DNA of 64,000 nt from Acheta domesticus (lineage: Eukaryota; Arthropoda; Insecta; Orthoptera; Gryllidae): the NCBI GenBank assembly GCA_031308135.1, contig JAHLJT010009355.1:4897217-4961216 (forward strand). Direction: 5' to 3'. Under the pieces are notes generated by a model. The model saw only the letters and a program-made list of their open reading frames with translations, did not search any database and was not told the origin of the DNA. Shown one piece after another: positions 45,253 through 56,985 of this stretch. A program made the position numbers and the translations under genes. Each line of letters opens with the position of its first letter. Within the stretch, counting starts at the first letter, position 1.

Positions 45253-46717
45253 CCCATTTCTGCCTAGCGTTACATATATGTAACGTTAGTTTTGGCTACG
45301 TGTGGTTACGTTGAAAAGATTTTCAAAGCTTCATTTTTATCTCCATGCAGTTTGCTGGAGTCTATTGTTGATTACGTAGCAGTATCTTTCTACTTCTCAG
45401 ATGTCTTTCTCTTTTTACAGCAGATAGAATTTGAATCTGTGCTTCTATTTCCCGTGTCATGGCATCCTTCAGAAAGTTAGTATTTTTTTAAAGGTTCCTG
45501 AATAAATTTAAAATCTTAATATCTATTGCCTATGTTAGTAAACATATTTATGAATGCAATGAATTTTGTTAAAGAAGTTAATGTGTTAAATCTTCAAAGT
45601 TATCGAACTTAACATTTTACGTTACATATATGTAACGCTAGGCAGATTATACCTCATGTTATCTACTGCCTTTCAAGAGTATTTCTGAGCATATTATCGT
45701 GAAACTTTTGGAAGGAAGGCACGATTTAGGTGCCGTAGGGGTATAATGACTATGAAAAAGAGGACATATAAGTGGAAAATTCCTTTTCGAGAAAGCAATT
45801 ACAAGTGATAATTTCAATTTATTTCCCGTAGAACTTTTAGAACTGGTTTGGAATGACAAAATAAGACTTTTTCTAATTTCTGAAGAAACGAATTATGCAC
45901 TTTCAAAAATTGCACACATTCTAAAATTACTTATCACGAACGGAGTTGTAGGAATTCTTTTTCTGTCAGAATACACTCCACTCCCAAGAAGGTGTTATTG
46001 GGTTTCAGAACTTGATATGAGGAATTCCATAGTATGCAGCACAATTGAGAAGAGATAGATTTGAAGTAATAATGAAATTTATGTATTCATGTGACACAAA
46101 GTTGATGAATATGATAACATGTGGAAACTTAGAGCACTGATGGATAAACTCAGAAAACAATTCACTCTACACGGGTAGTCGTTCACTCTACACAAATCCG
46201 GCGTTATGAAGCCACATGTTATCTCACGACAATGCATCACTCCCAAAAGTTCCCACCCGGTCAGTAAACTCATTAGCATGTACTAGGGTGCAGTATGGCC
46301 TTAGATATAATAGAAGAAACCATTTGGTCGCAAAGATACGAGACATGAAAGAAATGCGATGTGCAACAACAAACTGCACGAGCTCAACAAGGATCTTGTG
46401 TATAAAATGTGACATATGAATGTGTGTAGATTGTTGTGTAAACATTCCACAGAAAGTAAAATATTCACTTCTTGTGTAATACAGAAGGTATAGATATATA
46501 AACATAAAAGAAATAGGATTTTGGTATGGTAAGGTATATGTCCCTAAACCTATCCCCTCTTCTGCCTAGCGTTACACATATGTAACACCCAATAATTTTG
46601 TTTCTATAAACAATATCAACATGTGAGCTCTAGATTTGTGTTTCAATAGTCAAAAAGTGTAATTCAAAAATGAATTTTCTTAGTTTTACGTGAAATAAAA
46701 ATCCAGGCAGAAATGGG
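45253..46717 (+). mobile_element. piggyBac element with TTAA flanks, decayed
   Basis: The 1465-bp element is bounded by TTAA at 45249-45252 and 46718-46721. The ends are CCCATTTCTGCCTAG on the left and, on the other strand, CCCATTTCTGCCTGG on the right. Precise TTAA targeting and CCC ends are diagnostic of piggyBac. Inside is a broken transposase. A palindromic motif, GTTACATATATGTAAC, recurs near both ends. Confidence 0.9.
45660..46435 (+). pseudogene. piggyBac transposase remnant
   Basis: In the plus strand the family signature SEYTPLPRRCYW reads at about 45967-46002, followed by DMRNSIV, a decayed FE-helix and a KLRALMDKLRKQF-like segment near 46120-46160. From about 46355 a cysteine-rich C-terminus is seen (RCATTNC...ILCIKCDI, then CVDCC beyond a stop), matching the zinc-binding domain at the end of piggyBac transposases. 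The DDD catalytic core between them is largely deleted, and several stops are present, so it cannot be active. Confidence 0.78.
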
Positions 46718-46721
46718 TTAA

Positions 46722-46795
46722 GAAGGATTTCACGGTCTCATTATTCGCTTTTGTGATTTCTTGTGTTCTGTCATTTCACCCTAAGAACGGTAATC
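46722..46795. other. Short spacer between piggyBac and the MITE
   Basis: Nothing is recognised. Confidence 0.4.
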
Positions 46796-46799
46796 ATTT

Positions 46800-47465
46800 G
46801 AGTCGTTGAGAGCAAAAGTGGTGTAAGTCAAAAACGGGAAAATGACGTGTAAACGAAAAACGATTTAAAACTAAAATGCTTAGAAATAAGTGAACTAATT
46901 AAGATTGCATTAAGGAGATATTATTTTAACATACTACGATATTTGGACTGAAACATTGCTTATTAAGTAATTAACTATTTTGTTGACTTTCATCACTTTT
47001 GCACACACCGTTTCTGAAAACTACGACTTACATTCAAATAATTGGCATGAACATTTTCGTCTGAAATAGTAATGTGATGGAAAAATAGTGAAAAATAGGG
47101 CTTTGTCACAATTTTCAACGAAAGGAGAGCAATTTAGATGTTGCGATTTTGACCTGTGCACACACCACTAAAAGCAATTAATTTTTTTTTTTCGATGCTT
47201 CTTCTGTGATGCGCGTAGATGAACAAGAAGCTATTTCTTAGGTCCCTGGAAGCTGTTGTTTCGTACCACCTGTGAATTACATCACAATTGAATGCAGCGG
47301 TATGAACAACTTGTTCGCTCCTTCTGCATTGAACTGGCCGCTAGCTAAGAAATATTGACTCACTCCATTTTAGCCCGTGATGGAACAGTGCTCAGACCAT
47401 TTACAAGTGCCTGGAACTCAAATCTTCAGAAATTTGACTTACACCACTTTTGCTCTCAACGGCTC
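46800..47465. mobile_element. 666-bp MITE with 33-bp terminal inverted repeats
   Basis: The left end GAGTCGTTGAGAGCAAAAGT... and the right end, read on the opposite strand, agree over 33 bases with one mismatch (third-codon-like T/C at base 5). The direct duplication ATTT lies at 46796-46799 and 47466-47469. The interior is AT-rich and codes for nothing, so it is non-autonomous. The superfamily is not assigned. Confidence 0.85.
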
Positions 47466-47494
47466 ATTTAGTCCTTAAGCGAAAATGAAGATAT

Positions 47495-47556
47495 TTCCAG
47501 ACACTAGTCAAATAAAAATTCTCGCGAATACCGTGAAAAAAATGTTATGTAATAAT

Positions 47557-47628
<72 letters not shown>
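47495..47628 (+). mobile_element. LINE 3' tail with (AAT)n
   Basis: TAGTCAAATAAAAATTC, GAATACCG and a poly-A/T stretch match the tail after the LINE C-terminus at 44085-44135. They are followed by a pure (AAT)n run from 47549 to 47627. It appears to be a severely 5'-truncated LINE copy whose microsatellite tail expanded. Confidence 0.6.
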
Positions 47629-47632
<4 letters not shown>

Positions 47633-48019
47633 TAACTTGGCCAAATTCCTAGGTCATTCAAAAGACTGATAAGTTCAAGAAATTGCTTTATTTGGAACAG
47701 CTCGCATTTTGCGCAAAGTATTGTAAATGCACCTCTAGTCCCTAGATCTACTCCTTAGGAAGCAGCTTGCAACCCTGAGTAGACTTTAAATTATTATTAA
47801 GATTATAGGATATTAAGAATATTATTATCCTTTCTTATGTCTGCCGTAATGGTAATTAGGCTACATATCAGCCTTATACATATGAACACAAGACCTTGAT
47901 ACTTAGGGCTTTTTTTTCCTCATATAAAGCACAAAGTATGTGAAAAACGTAAAAATATGTTCACAATGTAAACAGTTAAAGCGCAACACGTTTACTAAAG
48001 TTGTAACAGTGAACAGCAG
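47629..48019. other. No gene seen: AT-rich DNA
   Basis: Nothing is recognised. Confidence 0.4.
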
Positions 48020-48245
48020 ACGGGAATCGAGCAGCGTTTGGTTGGCGCAGTCAGGCTATTAGGGACTCGACCTGTGGGCGGGGAAGGCGAACGATCGACT
48101 TGGCGATCTTGGGCTTACGTAAAGAAAGTATTTAGCGCTGTCGCCCGGGGCGTAGTGGCAAACGGCTAGGGCGGTGGCCGGAGCCAGCCCCAACCTGCCA
48201 AAATTGCTCCGGGCACCAGATCAGCCTCCGAGCTTCATACACTTG
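48020..48245. other. GC-richer patch
   Basis: A moderately GC-rich block with CGCCCGGGGCG near 48142. It could be an unrecognised SINE head (GCGTAGTGGCAAACGGCTAG near 48149), but no B box is clear. Confidence 0.35.
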
Positions 48246-49389
48246 ACGATTATTATAGCTGTATAGAATTGCCCTAATAGGTTTTATCATATTTACACCT
48301 CGTTATTTTTTTAATTTAAAGTGTGCATTTGGTGAGATTTTATCTCGACAGGTATCTTCCAGTTTTTTAATGAAATTTGCTTCTTTAAATACGTTAATTG
48401 AATTAATGTTGCCCGGAAAGTTATACAACCCCCGAATTGTTGGCAAGAAATAATATTTTATTGAAATTACCGATGACGAACTCTTAAGACATTGCAACGT
48501 AATTATTTAATTTTCTTTTTGTGATACGTTGCATTTGACAAGAGAACTTTTCGCTAATTTTGAAGTGATATTCATTCACATCGCTCTTTGTTCACCACCA
48601 TTTCGTTTAAAACGAGTCCCTCCAGTTTTTACATAACTGTGTGGCAACCTTGTTGGGGGACTCCTCTTTTAGTATCTCCTTCATTATTTCCTTTTCCTCT
48701 TCAACTTCACTGTGTTCTTTTGTTGATTATTCACAACGCGCGTTACGCCAGTGGAATGAATAGAGTGAATTTCCTTATAAACGTTTTTTTTTTCTTTCTT
48801 TTGTGTTGTTGTGTAGCCCGAGTCATGACCCAGAGAATGGAACAAGTGAATTTAACACACAGAAAAGTGTTTGTCGTCTACCTAGTTGATATCGCGTATT
48901 GTGATCATTATCAAACCATTTACATGCAATATAGTATATTACGTCATGATTCTAATTATTCGAGAAACTTCCGCATTATGTAGTACATAGTTGAAGCGAT
49001 CATGACCTGTTTTTTGGCTAAACGGTGGATATCTCTCTTATGTTCTTAACAGTGTATTTTTATTGTAATATTTCCCACATTTAAGTGTAATATTCTAAAC
49101 CAACAATACTTTTTGCGAAAGTAATGTAAATTTTATTTTACATCCACAGCTTTCACTCCTTTGTTTTCTTTCATTATTCGTGAGATGTGAGAAACGACAT
49201 TTTTGCGATTGTTTAAATGCTTTGTGATGATTGCAATTAATATGAATTGAATTGAAGAGTGACGTCCGTCCCTTTTGCGGGGCAAGGCTTTCCACTCCAA
49301 TGGTGAGGAACGGGGAGCTTCACTTCGAGTATCACTTCGAGGTTGGACAGCCTTTAAGACCTTTTTCAACACTAGAATATTACAGGTGG
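48246..49389. other. No gene seen: AT-rich DNA
   Basis: A 131-codon frame at 48588-48983 (plus) is hydrophobic near its middle but has no recognisable domain. I see no strong repeat. Confidence 0.4.
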
Positions 49390-49605
49390 GATTACATTTT
49401 TAGATGCACATTTTTGAATTTTTTCTCGGATAGAGAAAAGCACGCTTACAAAATTGGCATAGATTCGCTTTTCGTTGAATTTTCTGAAATTGCAAAAGTT
49501 TGCCGTCTTCCTACAGCTACAATAATGAAGATACGGACGTTAAAAAAAAACACGAAAGTAATAAAATATTTTTGCAAGACATCTTTAAATGAGGGCATGT
49601 AAACG
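49390..49605 (+). repeat. Diverged fragment of the arm subrepeat flanking the left arm
   Basis: GGCATAGATTCG, GAATTTTCTGAAATTG, CTACA-A-ATGAAGATA and the end TTTAAATGAGGGCATGTAAACG parallel the arm sequence at about 50090-50245 in the same order. It suggests that the left arm inserted into, or next to, an older relative. Confidence 0.5.
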
Positions 49606-51853
49606 TTTTTACTTTCCCGTATACGTACGTATACACGGAGTGATATACGTAGTATAGGGAAAGTTATGTAATGCTGCGCGAAAAAATGGCCAATTTTCGG
49701 CGGAAAAAAATTAATTGCCGGGCCGTGAAAACGAATAAGTGGATAAAACCAGTTGCTAAATTAAGAAAAAAAATCCCTAACACGTGGTGTGGTCAAAATC
49801 CATGATTTGTTGCTTCTTTATACTTAAAAATCGATTGACGGCATTCCGTCCGTCTGTCCGTCTGTGGTCAACGCTAGCGCCTAAACCGTTCGGTCGATTT
49901 TCTTCAAAATTGATATTCCCCAGTTGATCTGATTCTAGTCGAAGCTCTGTGATTTGAAAAAGATTCTTTAAAATTTGGAGGTACTTTATATGAAGCCCCC
50001 GGGGATTTTCAACATTTTCTCAAAAACGGCTCCAAATTTTTTCTTTAAATTTCTTGTATGAATAGAGTAAAATACACTTTTTAACATGGCATAGGTCCGA
50101 TTTTCACGTACAGCTCTGAATTTTCGAAAATTGTGAAAGTTTGAATTTTTTTCGGCGTCTTTCTCCAACTACAAAATTGAAGATAGAGATTTTTTCTTCA
50201 AATAAAATTTGTTCTGCATATTGAGTTCTTTAATAAGGTCATGTAAATGTTTTTCACAATTTTGGTAGTTTTCGTGCAATATTGCGTGCACTATGTGCAA
50301 TTTAAAAAAAAACAAAAACAAAATTTTCTCAAAAACGGCTCCAATTTTTTCTTTAAACTTTGGTAGGGATAGTGGTAAATGTACTCTATCAATGACATAA
50401 AAGCCATTTTGGTCTATCGGTTGGTTTTTTCAAAAATTACAAAAATGTAAATTTTTTACTTGTCTCTCACGTCGTTAATATTTACATTATCGGCGATTTT
50501 TTTACATTATTATATTTACGAGTATATATGCTTTAAATAATGTCAAGTAAAGTTTCTCGAAAACACTACGTTTTCCTGTGAAAAGTAGCTCAAATTCGGC
50601 ATTTTCAGAAATGCTCAAACGTCATTTTCTCGTATATGGCTGCACTTTTTTTCTTGAAACTTTTGTAACGGATAGTGCTAATTACACTCATTAGTATAGC
50701 GTGAAGTTTATTTTGAGTTTTTTTGTTTTTTTTCAAAAATTATATAAATGTAAATGTATTGAAAGATCTCTCACATCTTTAATATGCACATTATCCGCAA
50801 TTTGTAAAGATGATTATATTTGTGAGTGTAAGTGCTTCAAATAATTTCAAATAAAGTATTTTGAAAACTCAAAAATTTTCTGTGAAAAATGAGCTTCAAA
50901 TTTCGCATTTTTAGTAGCGCTAAAACGCCATTTTCTCTTAAACGGCACATAATTTTTAAAAGAAAATTGCCATTTACGGCTAGGTTTTTGTGTTCTTTAA
51001 TATTCTAAAATTACTGTTTCTGTTCTACCAATAGGAAACCGAAAAATTAAGAAAATGATGAAAAAAATGTACTTTTGGCGGTGATAGATGGTAGCTGGCA
51101 AGAAAGAGTATGTGGCAATTCCGAATATTGACAAAATAAATAAATAAACTAAATACGGTCATGCTTAATTTTTTCAAAATACGAGTAGTTTTTCTTTAAT
51201 TTTGTGACAAACGTAATAGGCCGTTGTAAATTTACTGCGCTTCGGACAGCTGGATGCGTCGTAAATTAGAATGTGCAATTTTGTATATTATTTCTTTCTT
51301 CGTTTCTTACATTCGAACTCTGTTATAGACTTACACATTAATATTTTAGAAATTGTTTATTTTGAAATATTTTCAAATAAGTAAAAAGAATTAATAGCTT
51401 TCAGAATAGCGACAATGCAGGGTCTGCAACAATGGACTTCACTTTGCGCTCGCGAATATCTGTGAATTAGTGTCATTGTTTATGACCTAATGGAGCTGTA
51501 TGAAAAGGAGTTATAATTGTCTAATTTATGTTGATATTTGCAGGCAAATATTTAGTTTTGCACCAAATGCTGTACCATTTGTAGTGAGTAGAGAATTTGT
51601 TGCATGGTTTTAAAATACTCTTCCCTAATCATGGCCCAATGGAAGGCATTTCTATATTTCCAGGGTATCAGGCTTCTTTTTCCAATCCAGGGTTACAAAA
51701 CTTTTGCATTCTATTTTTGTGAAGTTGTAGAATTCACATAGTTCTGACAACACTGCAATGGAAATAGTGAGTTCGAAGCGAAGATGTTAGTAGCGCATAA
51801 AGTGCAATATTACAGTACTACTTATCTGTTTCCTCTAATACGGGAAAGTAAGT
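49606..51853 (+). mobile_element. Left arm of a long inverted repeat pair
   Basis: Starts TTTTTACTTTCCCGTATACG. Positions 49606-51128 match the reverse complement of 54150-55688, almost identically over the outer 180 bases and roughly nine in ten elsewhere. After an insertion of about 700 bases without a counterpart (51129-51830), the match resumes with CTAATACGGGAAAGT near 51839-51853 and on to GTAGCACCACTAGTT. It is non-coding. Contains GTCCGTCTGTCCGTCTGT near 49849-49865. Confidence 0.85.
50016..51000 (+). repeat. Four diverged ~305-bp subrepeats inside the left arm
   Basis: Units start near 50016, 50325, 50622 and 50930 with CATTTTCTC(A/G/T)-AAACGGC-like sequence. They continue with TTTTTTCTTTAAA, GGATAGTG and a CTCTCAC(A/G)TC segment. 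The right arm contains the same series in reverse. Long terminal repeats built from tandem subunits are known from foldback and Galileo-type transposons. Confidence 0.75.
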
Positions 51854-52139
51854 GCTGTTGTAGCACCACTAGTTGAAAATATGAGTAGTTTTTGCATAAT
51901 TATGCGTGAATTAAAGCCGACTTTAAAAATAAGCTTTTTTAAAAACTTTCAATTTTGTTTATATTTTTACGGATAGTGGAAAGTTCACTTATAAAAACGG
52001 TGCTGGTTTGATTTTTGTTGAACTCTGGGTTTTGGACAATTGCAAAAGTTACAATTAATGCGAGAAATTATGTGCTGTTATAGAACCTTAGTTGTTTTTT
52101 ACACAGCTTTCCTTGGAATCCGTGAAGGCCTTTCTTGAG
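51854..52139. other. Spacer inside the inverted pair
   Basis: AT-rich sequence. Part of it (51955-52080) is again similar to the arm subrepeat (GGATAGTGGAAAGTTCACTT, CAATTGCAAAAGTT). No gene is seen. Confidence 0.4.
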
Positions 52140-52650
52140 AGTGACGCTCAAGAGTGCGAGTGCAGATCCTTCGTTAGGGCGCGAGTGCTAGCGGTAGGCC
52201 GGCGCAGCGGCGAGGGCGGCGGCGGGTGACGCCCGGCGAGTGACAGCGGGCGGGCGGGCGGCGGGGCGACTCCGCACCAAAGGGGGACGCCCTGCTTTCG
52301 GGACTCTCGAACGGCGGCCGTTGACCCACCGGGCGGCGACGCGGGCGGGACGAGACGAGCCGAGCCGAGGCGGGGAGGGGCGGGGCGGGGCGGGGCGCGG
52401 CGCGTGCCGCTTCCGCCACAGCGTTCGCGACCTATCCTTCCGCAAGCCCACCGCCCCCCCCCGCTTCCCCAAGCGGGGCTCTGGGCGGTTTCGCTCTTCC
52501 TCCTGCAAACATTGTCGCCGGGGCGCAGCCTGCTCTCCCGCTCCCTTGCGCCTCCGGCCCTCCTCGCATTTGCTCCTTCCGCCGTTTGCAGCCTTTTAAC
52601 TTTTCCCTTCCGGCCCCTCTCGTTACCTTTGCTCGCTTTCTCGTCCTCAT
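52140..52650. other. GC-rich island inside the inverted pair
   Basis: CpG-rich at 52190-52420 with GGGGCGGGGCGGGGCGGGGC at about 52377-52396, followed by a pyrimidine-rich stretch to 52680. Frames are open on both strands without a domain. If the inverted pair is one transposon, this island is cargo; otherwise it is host DNA between two insertions. Confidence 0.6.
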
Positions 52651-54110
52651 TCTTCTGCCCTCCGCCATTTTCTTTCTCGCTTTGGTGATGGTTTTTGTCT
52701 TGGGAGTTCTTAATTACCGCCATCTCAGATTTTGAGATGATTGTTTATTCTTTCAATTTGAAATTGAACAATGTATTCTTTATCAGTCTTACATGTTGTC
52801 GTTTTAAGGACGTAAAAGAAGCGTAAAATTGTACATTTCGTGTTAAAATTCAATTCTTCAGACACTTCATTACTACAGACTGTTGAAGTCAAATTATTCC
52901 AATTCATTCATATTCATGGAGCATTGACGCCCTTCACAAACCAATTAACTTGTATCAATATTCATGAGGTTTTCCTCGTGCAAAGAAAACTTTACCCTAT
53001 GAACGCGCACATCGTTTTTTGCAATGGCACGAACGAAACTGCTTTAAATTACATTTACGTTTACATTTCGTTTGTTCATATTCTGCGTAAATCGAGAGGC
53101 AATATAGTTCATATTCTGCAAAATCTCTCCCCGATGTTAAACGTGCATAGGGTATGATATTAATCAAATCGGTTATGCAAGTTGTCCACTCGGATTGAAC
53201 CTGTGATGTCACTCTAGTCTTTCTGGTTCAAGGTAAGTTCCTTTCCAAACATATGTGGAGCGAGGTGTCTTCGCAGTCGAAATAACATGATCTCTTTAGC
53301 TGTTCGTTTTTAACTACGTATATGCTGCAAGTAGGTTCTGAATTCCATAATGTTCTGCTTTGCAAAGTATAAGTATCTCAGTTGAGATTTTGAGTTCGCA
53401 TAATACGAGAACTCAAATTTTACAACTCTCAAGGTTTTATAATTCGACGCAGTAAATTAAACATAAGCATCTAATCTCAGTGTTCTAATTGTTCATTCCT
53501 GTGTTTACAACTATTTGTTCGGTAAACTCTCTGGGTCGGTAGTGAAAAGATATTGAGTCTTCGTCGGAGTTTTGTTGTTTGTCAGCAACCTTAATATTGT
53601 CAATGAATGCTGGTTTCAGGTTTGAATTTTTCTATTCAAGGTTTAGATGATGTATAATAGTATTTTTTTAATTTTTTCAAATGTGAATTCTACGCAACGA
53701 CTTGTGAGAATAAGTTTTCACGGGTGTTGCGCCTTTCTATTGCACTGTTTACTGTAATAGCATCTGTGCTATGTCTAACTGATCTCATGCAGGTTTGTTC
53801 TAGCTTCCATTCTCCCTACTTAGATTAAGTCTCCTCTGACATTGGCGACCGGCGAACAAAAGTTGAGAGTAGAAAAAACAATATTAAAAACAGTCGTGGA
53901 ATATTACGGTGGTGGGGGAGGGAGATGTATTTCCTGAATACAACATTTTGTGTTAGAAATTTACTCGATGTGTTCAAAACGAGGGTGACAAATTGATCGC
54001 ACGACATTTCAAAGGAGTACTCTCAGAAAACCCGAGTGGATGTCATTTTAAGAACAATTTTAAAAAGTTATATTTCCCTTGAAACTAGTGGTGCTACAGA
54101 ATGGCACGGA
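52651..54110. other. No gene seen: AT-rich DNA inside the inverted pair
   Basis: No transposase or host domain is recognised. A 105-codon frame at 52840-53157 (plus) matches nothing I know. Confidence 0.4.
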
Positions 54111-55688
54111 CTTTCCCGTATTAGTTTTCTATTTTCTTGTGTCTTCGCTAGCTATTCGGGATTGCCACATACTCTTTCTTGCCAGCTACCATCTATCACC
54201 GCCAAAAGTACATTTTTTTTTGTCATTATCTTAATTTTTCGGTTTCCTATTGGTAGAACAAAAATATTAATTTTAGAATATTAAAGAACACAAAAACCTA
54301 GCCGAAAATGGGAATTTCTTTTACAAATTATGTGCCGTTTAAGAGAAAATGGCGTTTTAGCACTACTAAAAATGCGAAATTTGAAGCTCATTTTCACAGA
54401 AAATTTTTGAGTTTTCAAAATACTTTACTGGAAGTTATTTGAAGCACTTTCACTCACAAATATAATCATCTTTACAAATTGCGGATAATGTGCATATTAT
54501 AGATGTGAGAGATCTTTCAATACATTACATTCATATAATTTTTGAAAACACAAAAAAATAACTCAAAATAAACTTTACGTCACATTAAAGAGTGTAATTA
54601 TCACTATCTGTTACAAAACTTTCAAGAAAAAATGTGCAGCCATATATGATAAAAATGACGTTTGAGAATTTCTGAAAATGCGGAAATTTGAGCTACTTTT
54701 CACAGAAAACGGTAGTGTTTTCGAGAAACTTTACTTGACATTATTTAAAGCATATATACTCGTAAATATAATAATGTAAAAAAATCGCCGATAATGTAAA
54801 TATTAACGACGTGAGAGACAAGTAAAAAAATTTACATTTTGGTAATTTTTGAAAAAACCAACCGATAGACCAAAATGGTTTTTATGTCATTGATAGAGTA
54901 CATTTACCACTATCTCTACCAAAAGTTTAAAGAAAAAATTTGGAGCCGTTTTTGAAAAAATCTTTTTTTTGTAATTTTTTAATGTTGTACATATTGCACG
55001 CAATATTGCACGAAAACTACTAAAATTTTGAGAAACATTTACATGACCTTTATGAAAGAACTCAATATGCAGAACAAATTTTATTTGAAGGAAAATCTCT
55101 ATCTTCAATTTTGTAGCTGGAGAAAGACGCCGAAAAAAATTCAAACTTTCAAAATTTTCGAAAATTCAGTTATCCGTGAAAATTGGACCTATGCCATGTT
55201 AATAAGTGTATTTTACTCTATTCATACAAGAAATTTAAAGGAAAAATTTGGAACCGTTTTTGAAAAAAATTTGAAAATCCCCGGGGGTCTTCATATAAAG
55301 TACCCCCAAATTTTGAAGAATCTTTTTCAAAATCTCAAAGCTTCGACTAGAATTCGATCGACCGGGGAATATCGATTTTGGAAGAAATCGTACGTATGGT
55401 TTGGGCGCTAGCAGTGTTCACAGACAGACGGACGGACAGACGGACGTTTTCCTTTCAATTGGGTTTTCGGTATCAAGGACCTAGAAAACAGGGTTTCTGG
55501 CTACACCACGTGTTAGGGGATTTTGTTTCTTAATTTAGCAAATGGTTTTATCCACATCTTTGTTTTCACGGCCCGGCAATTAATTTTTTTCCGCCGAAAA
55601 TTGGTCATTTTTTCGCGCAGCATTACATAACTTTCCCTATACTACGTATATCACTCCGTGTATACGTACGTATACGGGAAAGTAAAAA
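54111..55688 (-). mobile_element. Right arm of the long inverted repeat pair
   Basis: Reverse complement of the left arm, without the 700-base insertion. Its inner border shows ACTTTCCCGTATTAG near 54112-54126, and its outer end is TATACGGGAAAGTAAAAA. The arm is thus itself bordered by short inverted ends, so it may be a complete ~1.57-kb element. GACGGACGGACAGACGG lies near 55427-55443. It is non-coding. Confidence 0.85.
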
Positions 55689-56416
55689 TGTATGGAGGTG
55701 GTCCGAAATGTAATTACAAAACATGTAGTAACAACAGGCTTTCCTTCTGAGGTACTTTTAGGGTTTTTCTGTTTGTAATATTTTTATATTTTTCTTGCTA
55801 GCACACTCTGTACTCAACAAAGGAGTAGATCGACAGTTATCCAAAATATGTAGTTTATCTATAGCAAGTCCAGAAAACTGTGTACATTGTAGTTCGTTCA
55901 CTACCAGTCATCATGATTGACGTGAAAATAGTTTAAAAAAAAAACAAGTAACACACAATCCACACTACTTTAATTTGGAAATAAAATAAAAATTGATAGT
56001 AAATAATTAATTACTTCTGTTAACTTCACAATTGAACACATGCACCTCGCTACTAATGCGAGTGAAAAACTAAGTTATATGTGCGGGCGGAGTTTCATAA
56101 TTTGCCTGCCTGAGCAGCGCACGCATGTGTCGAGAGTGGACAATGCGTACTAAGACTACGCTCATTAGAGGGCCTTTTCTGAGAATTCGTTTCAAAGCTA
56201 GGCCACCTCCCAACATACGTACCCCTAGAGACGCGGGAAGACGTCAAAGAGGACAAGATATCGTACGGGCTCATGTTAAAAAGTGCTTGAAATAAAAAAA
56301 AGAGATGCTAAAAAATCAAATGTTCCTTTGTGTATTTCCTGATGAAAAATGCACAATGCTAAAATTGAAAATAAACTAAATTATATTAAATCTGATATGT
56401 ATTAAACAACTACATG
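55689..56416. other. No gene seen
   Basis: Mostly AT-rich, with a somewhat GC-richer patch at 56085-56275. Nothing is recognised. Confidence 0.4.
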
Positions 56417-56476
56417 TATGTATTAAACAACTACATACATGTACTATAGTACATGTATGTAGTTGTTTAATACATA
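56417..56476. repeat. 60-bp perfect palindrome
   Basis: Two 30-base arms with no spacer; the centre is GTACTATAGTAC between 56446 and 56447. The left half also carries a second, direct copy of ATGTATTAAACAACTACAT just upstream (from 56397). It could extrude as a cruciform, or form a hairpin in RNA. Confidence 0.93.
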
Positions 56477-56985
56477 TCACAAACATAATCACGGGCCACA
56501 TTGCCTATGTGGTCTACTCCAAGAAGCTGCCATTGACTTCTCCAACAGATTTAATACGCGTTTTTTCTTCGTGATGATTTCATGATATAATTCCCGGAAA
56601 GTGGAATTTCATATGACAGAATACGTCGCATTTAGATACTCTTCCTTGCCAAACAGAATTACTAGGAAATCAATTGATTTTTATCAGCTGAGTTTGTGAA
56701 AACCCTGCGTAGGTGCATTTTTCTGATTTCAATAAGTTCTTGCTTCGTGAACGTTACGGATGGAAAGACAACATTAGTGACATAGTTAATATTGTGCGTC
56801 CCACCGAAGCTGCGGAAAGCAAAACACATGTTGGACTGTGTTTATATGATGAGGAAAAGGAGGAGCGTAGAGAGCAATTGGAGAATTGTTTTGTAGGATT
56901 ATTTATATTCATGCGGAAGTAGTGCTCCCAAGATCTGTCCGTTGCTGTGATCAACGACGGAGTGCCCGTGCTCTGAAAAGCAAAT
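56477..56985. other. No gene seen
   Basis: AT-rich. A 69-codon frame at 56713-56922 has no recognised domain. Confidence 0.4.

Noticed and set aside
49849..55443. CRISPR-like array from repeated GTCCGTCTGTCC units
   Set aside because: The units are a short simple repeat within the arm, without spacers, in a eukaryotic genome.
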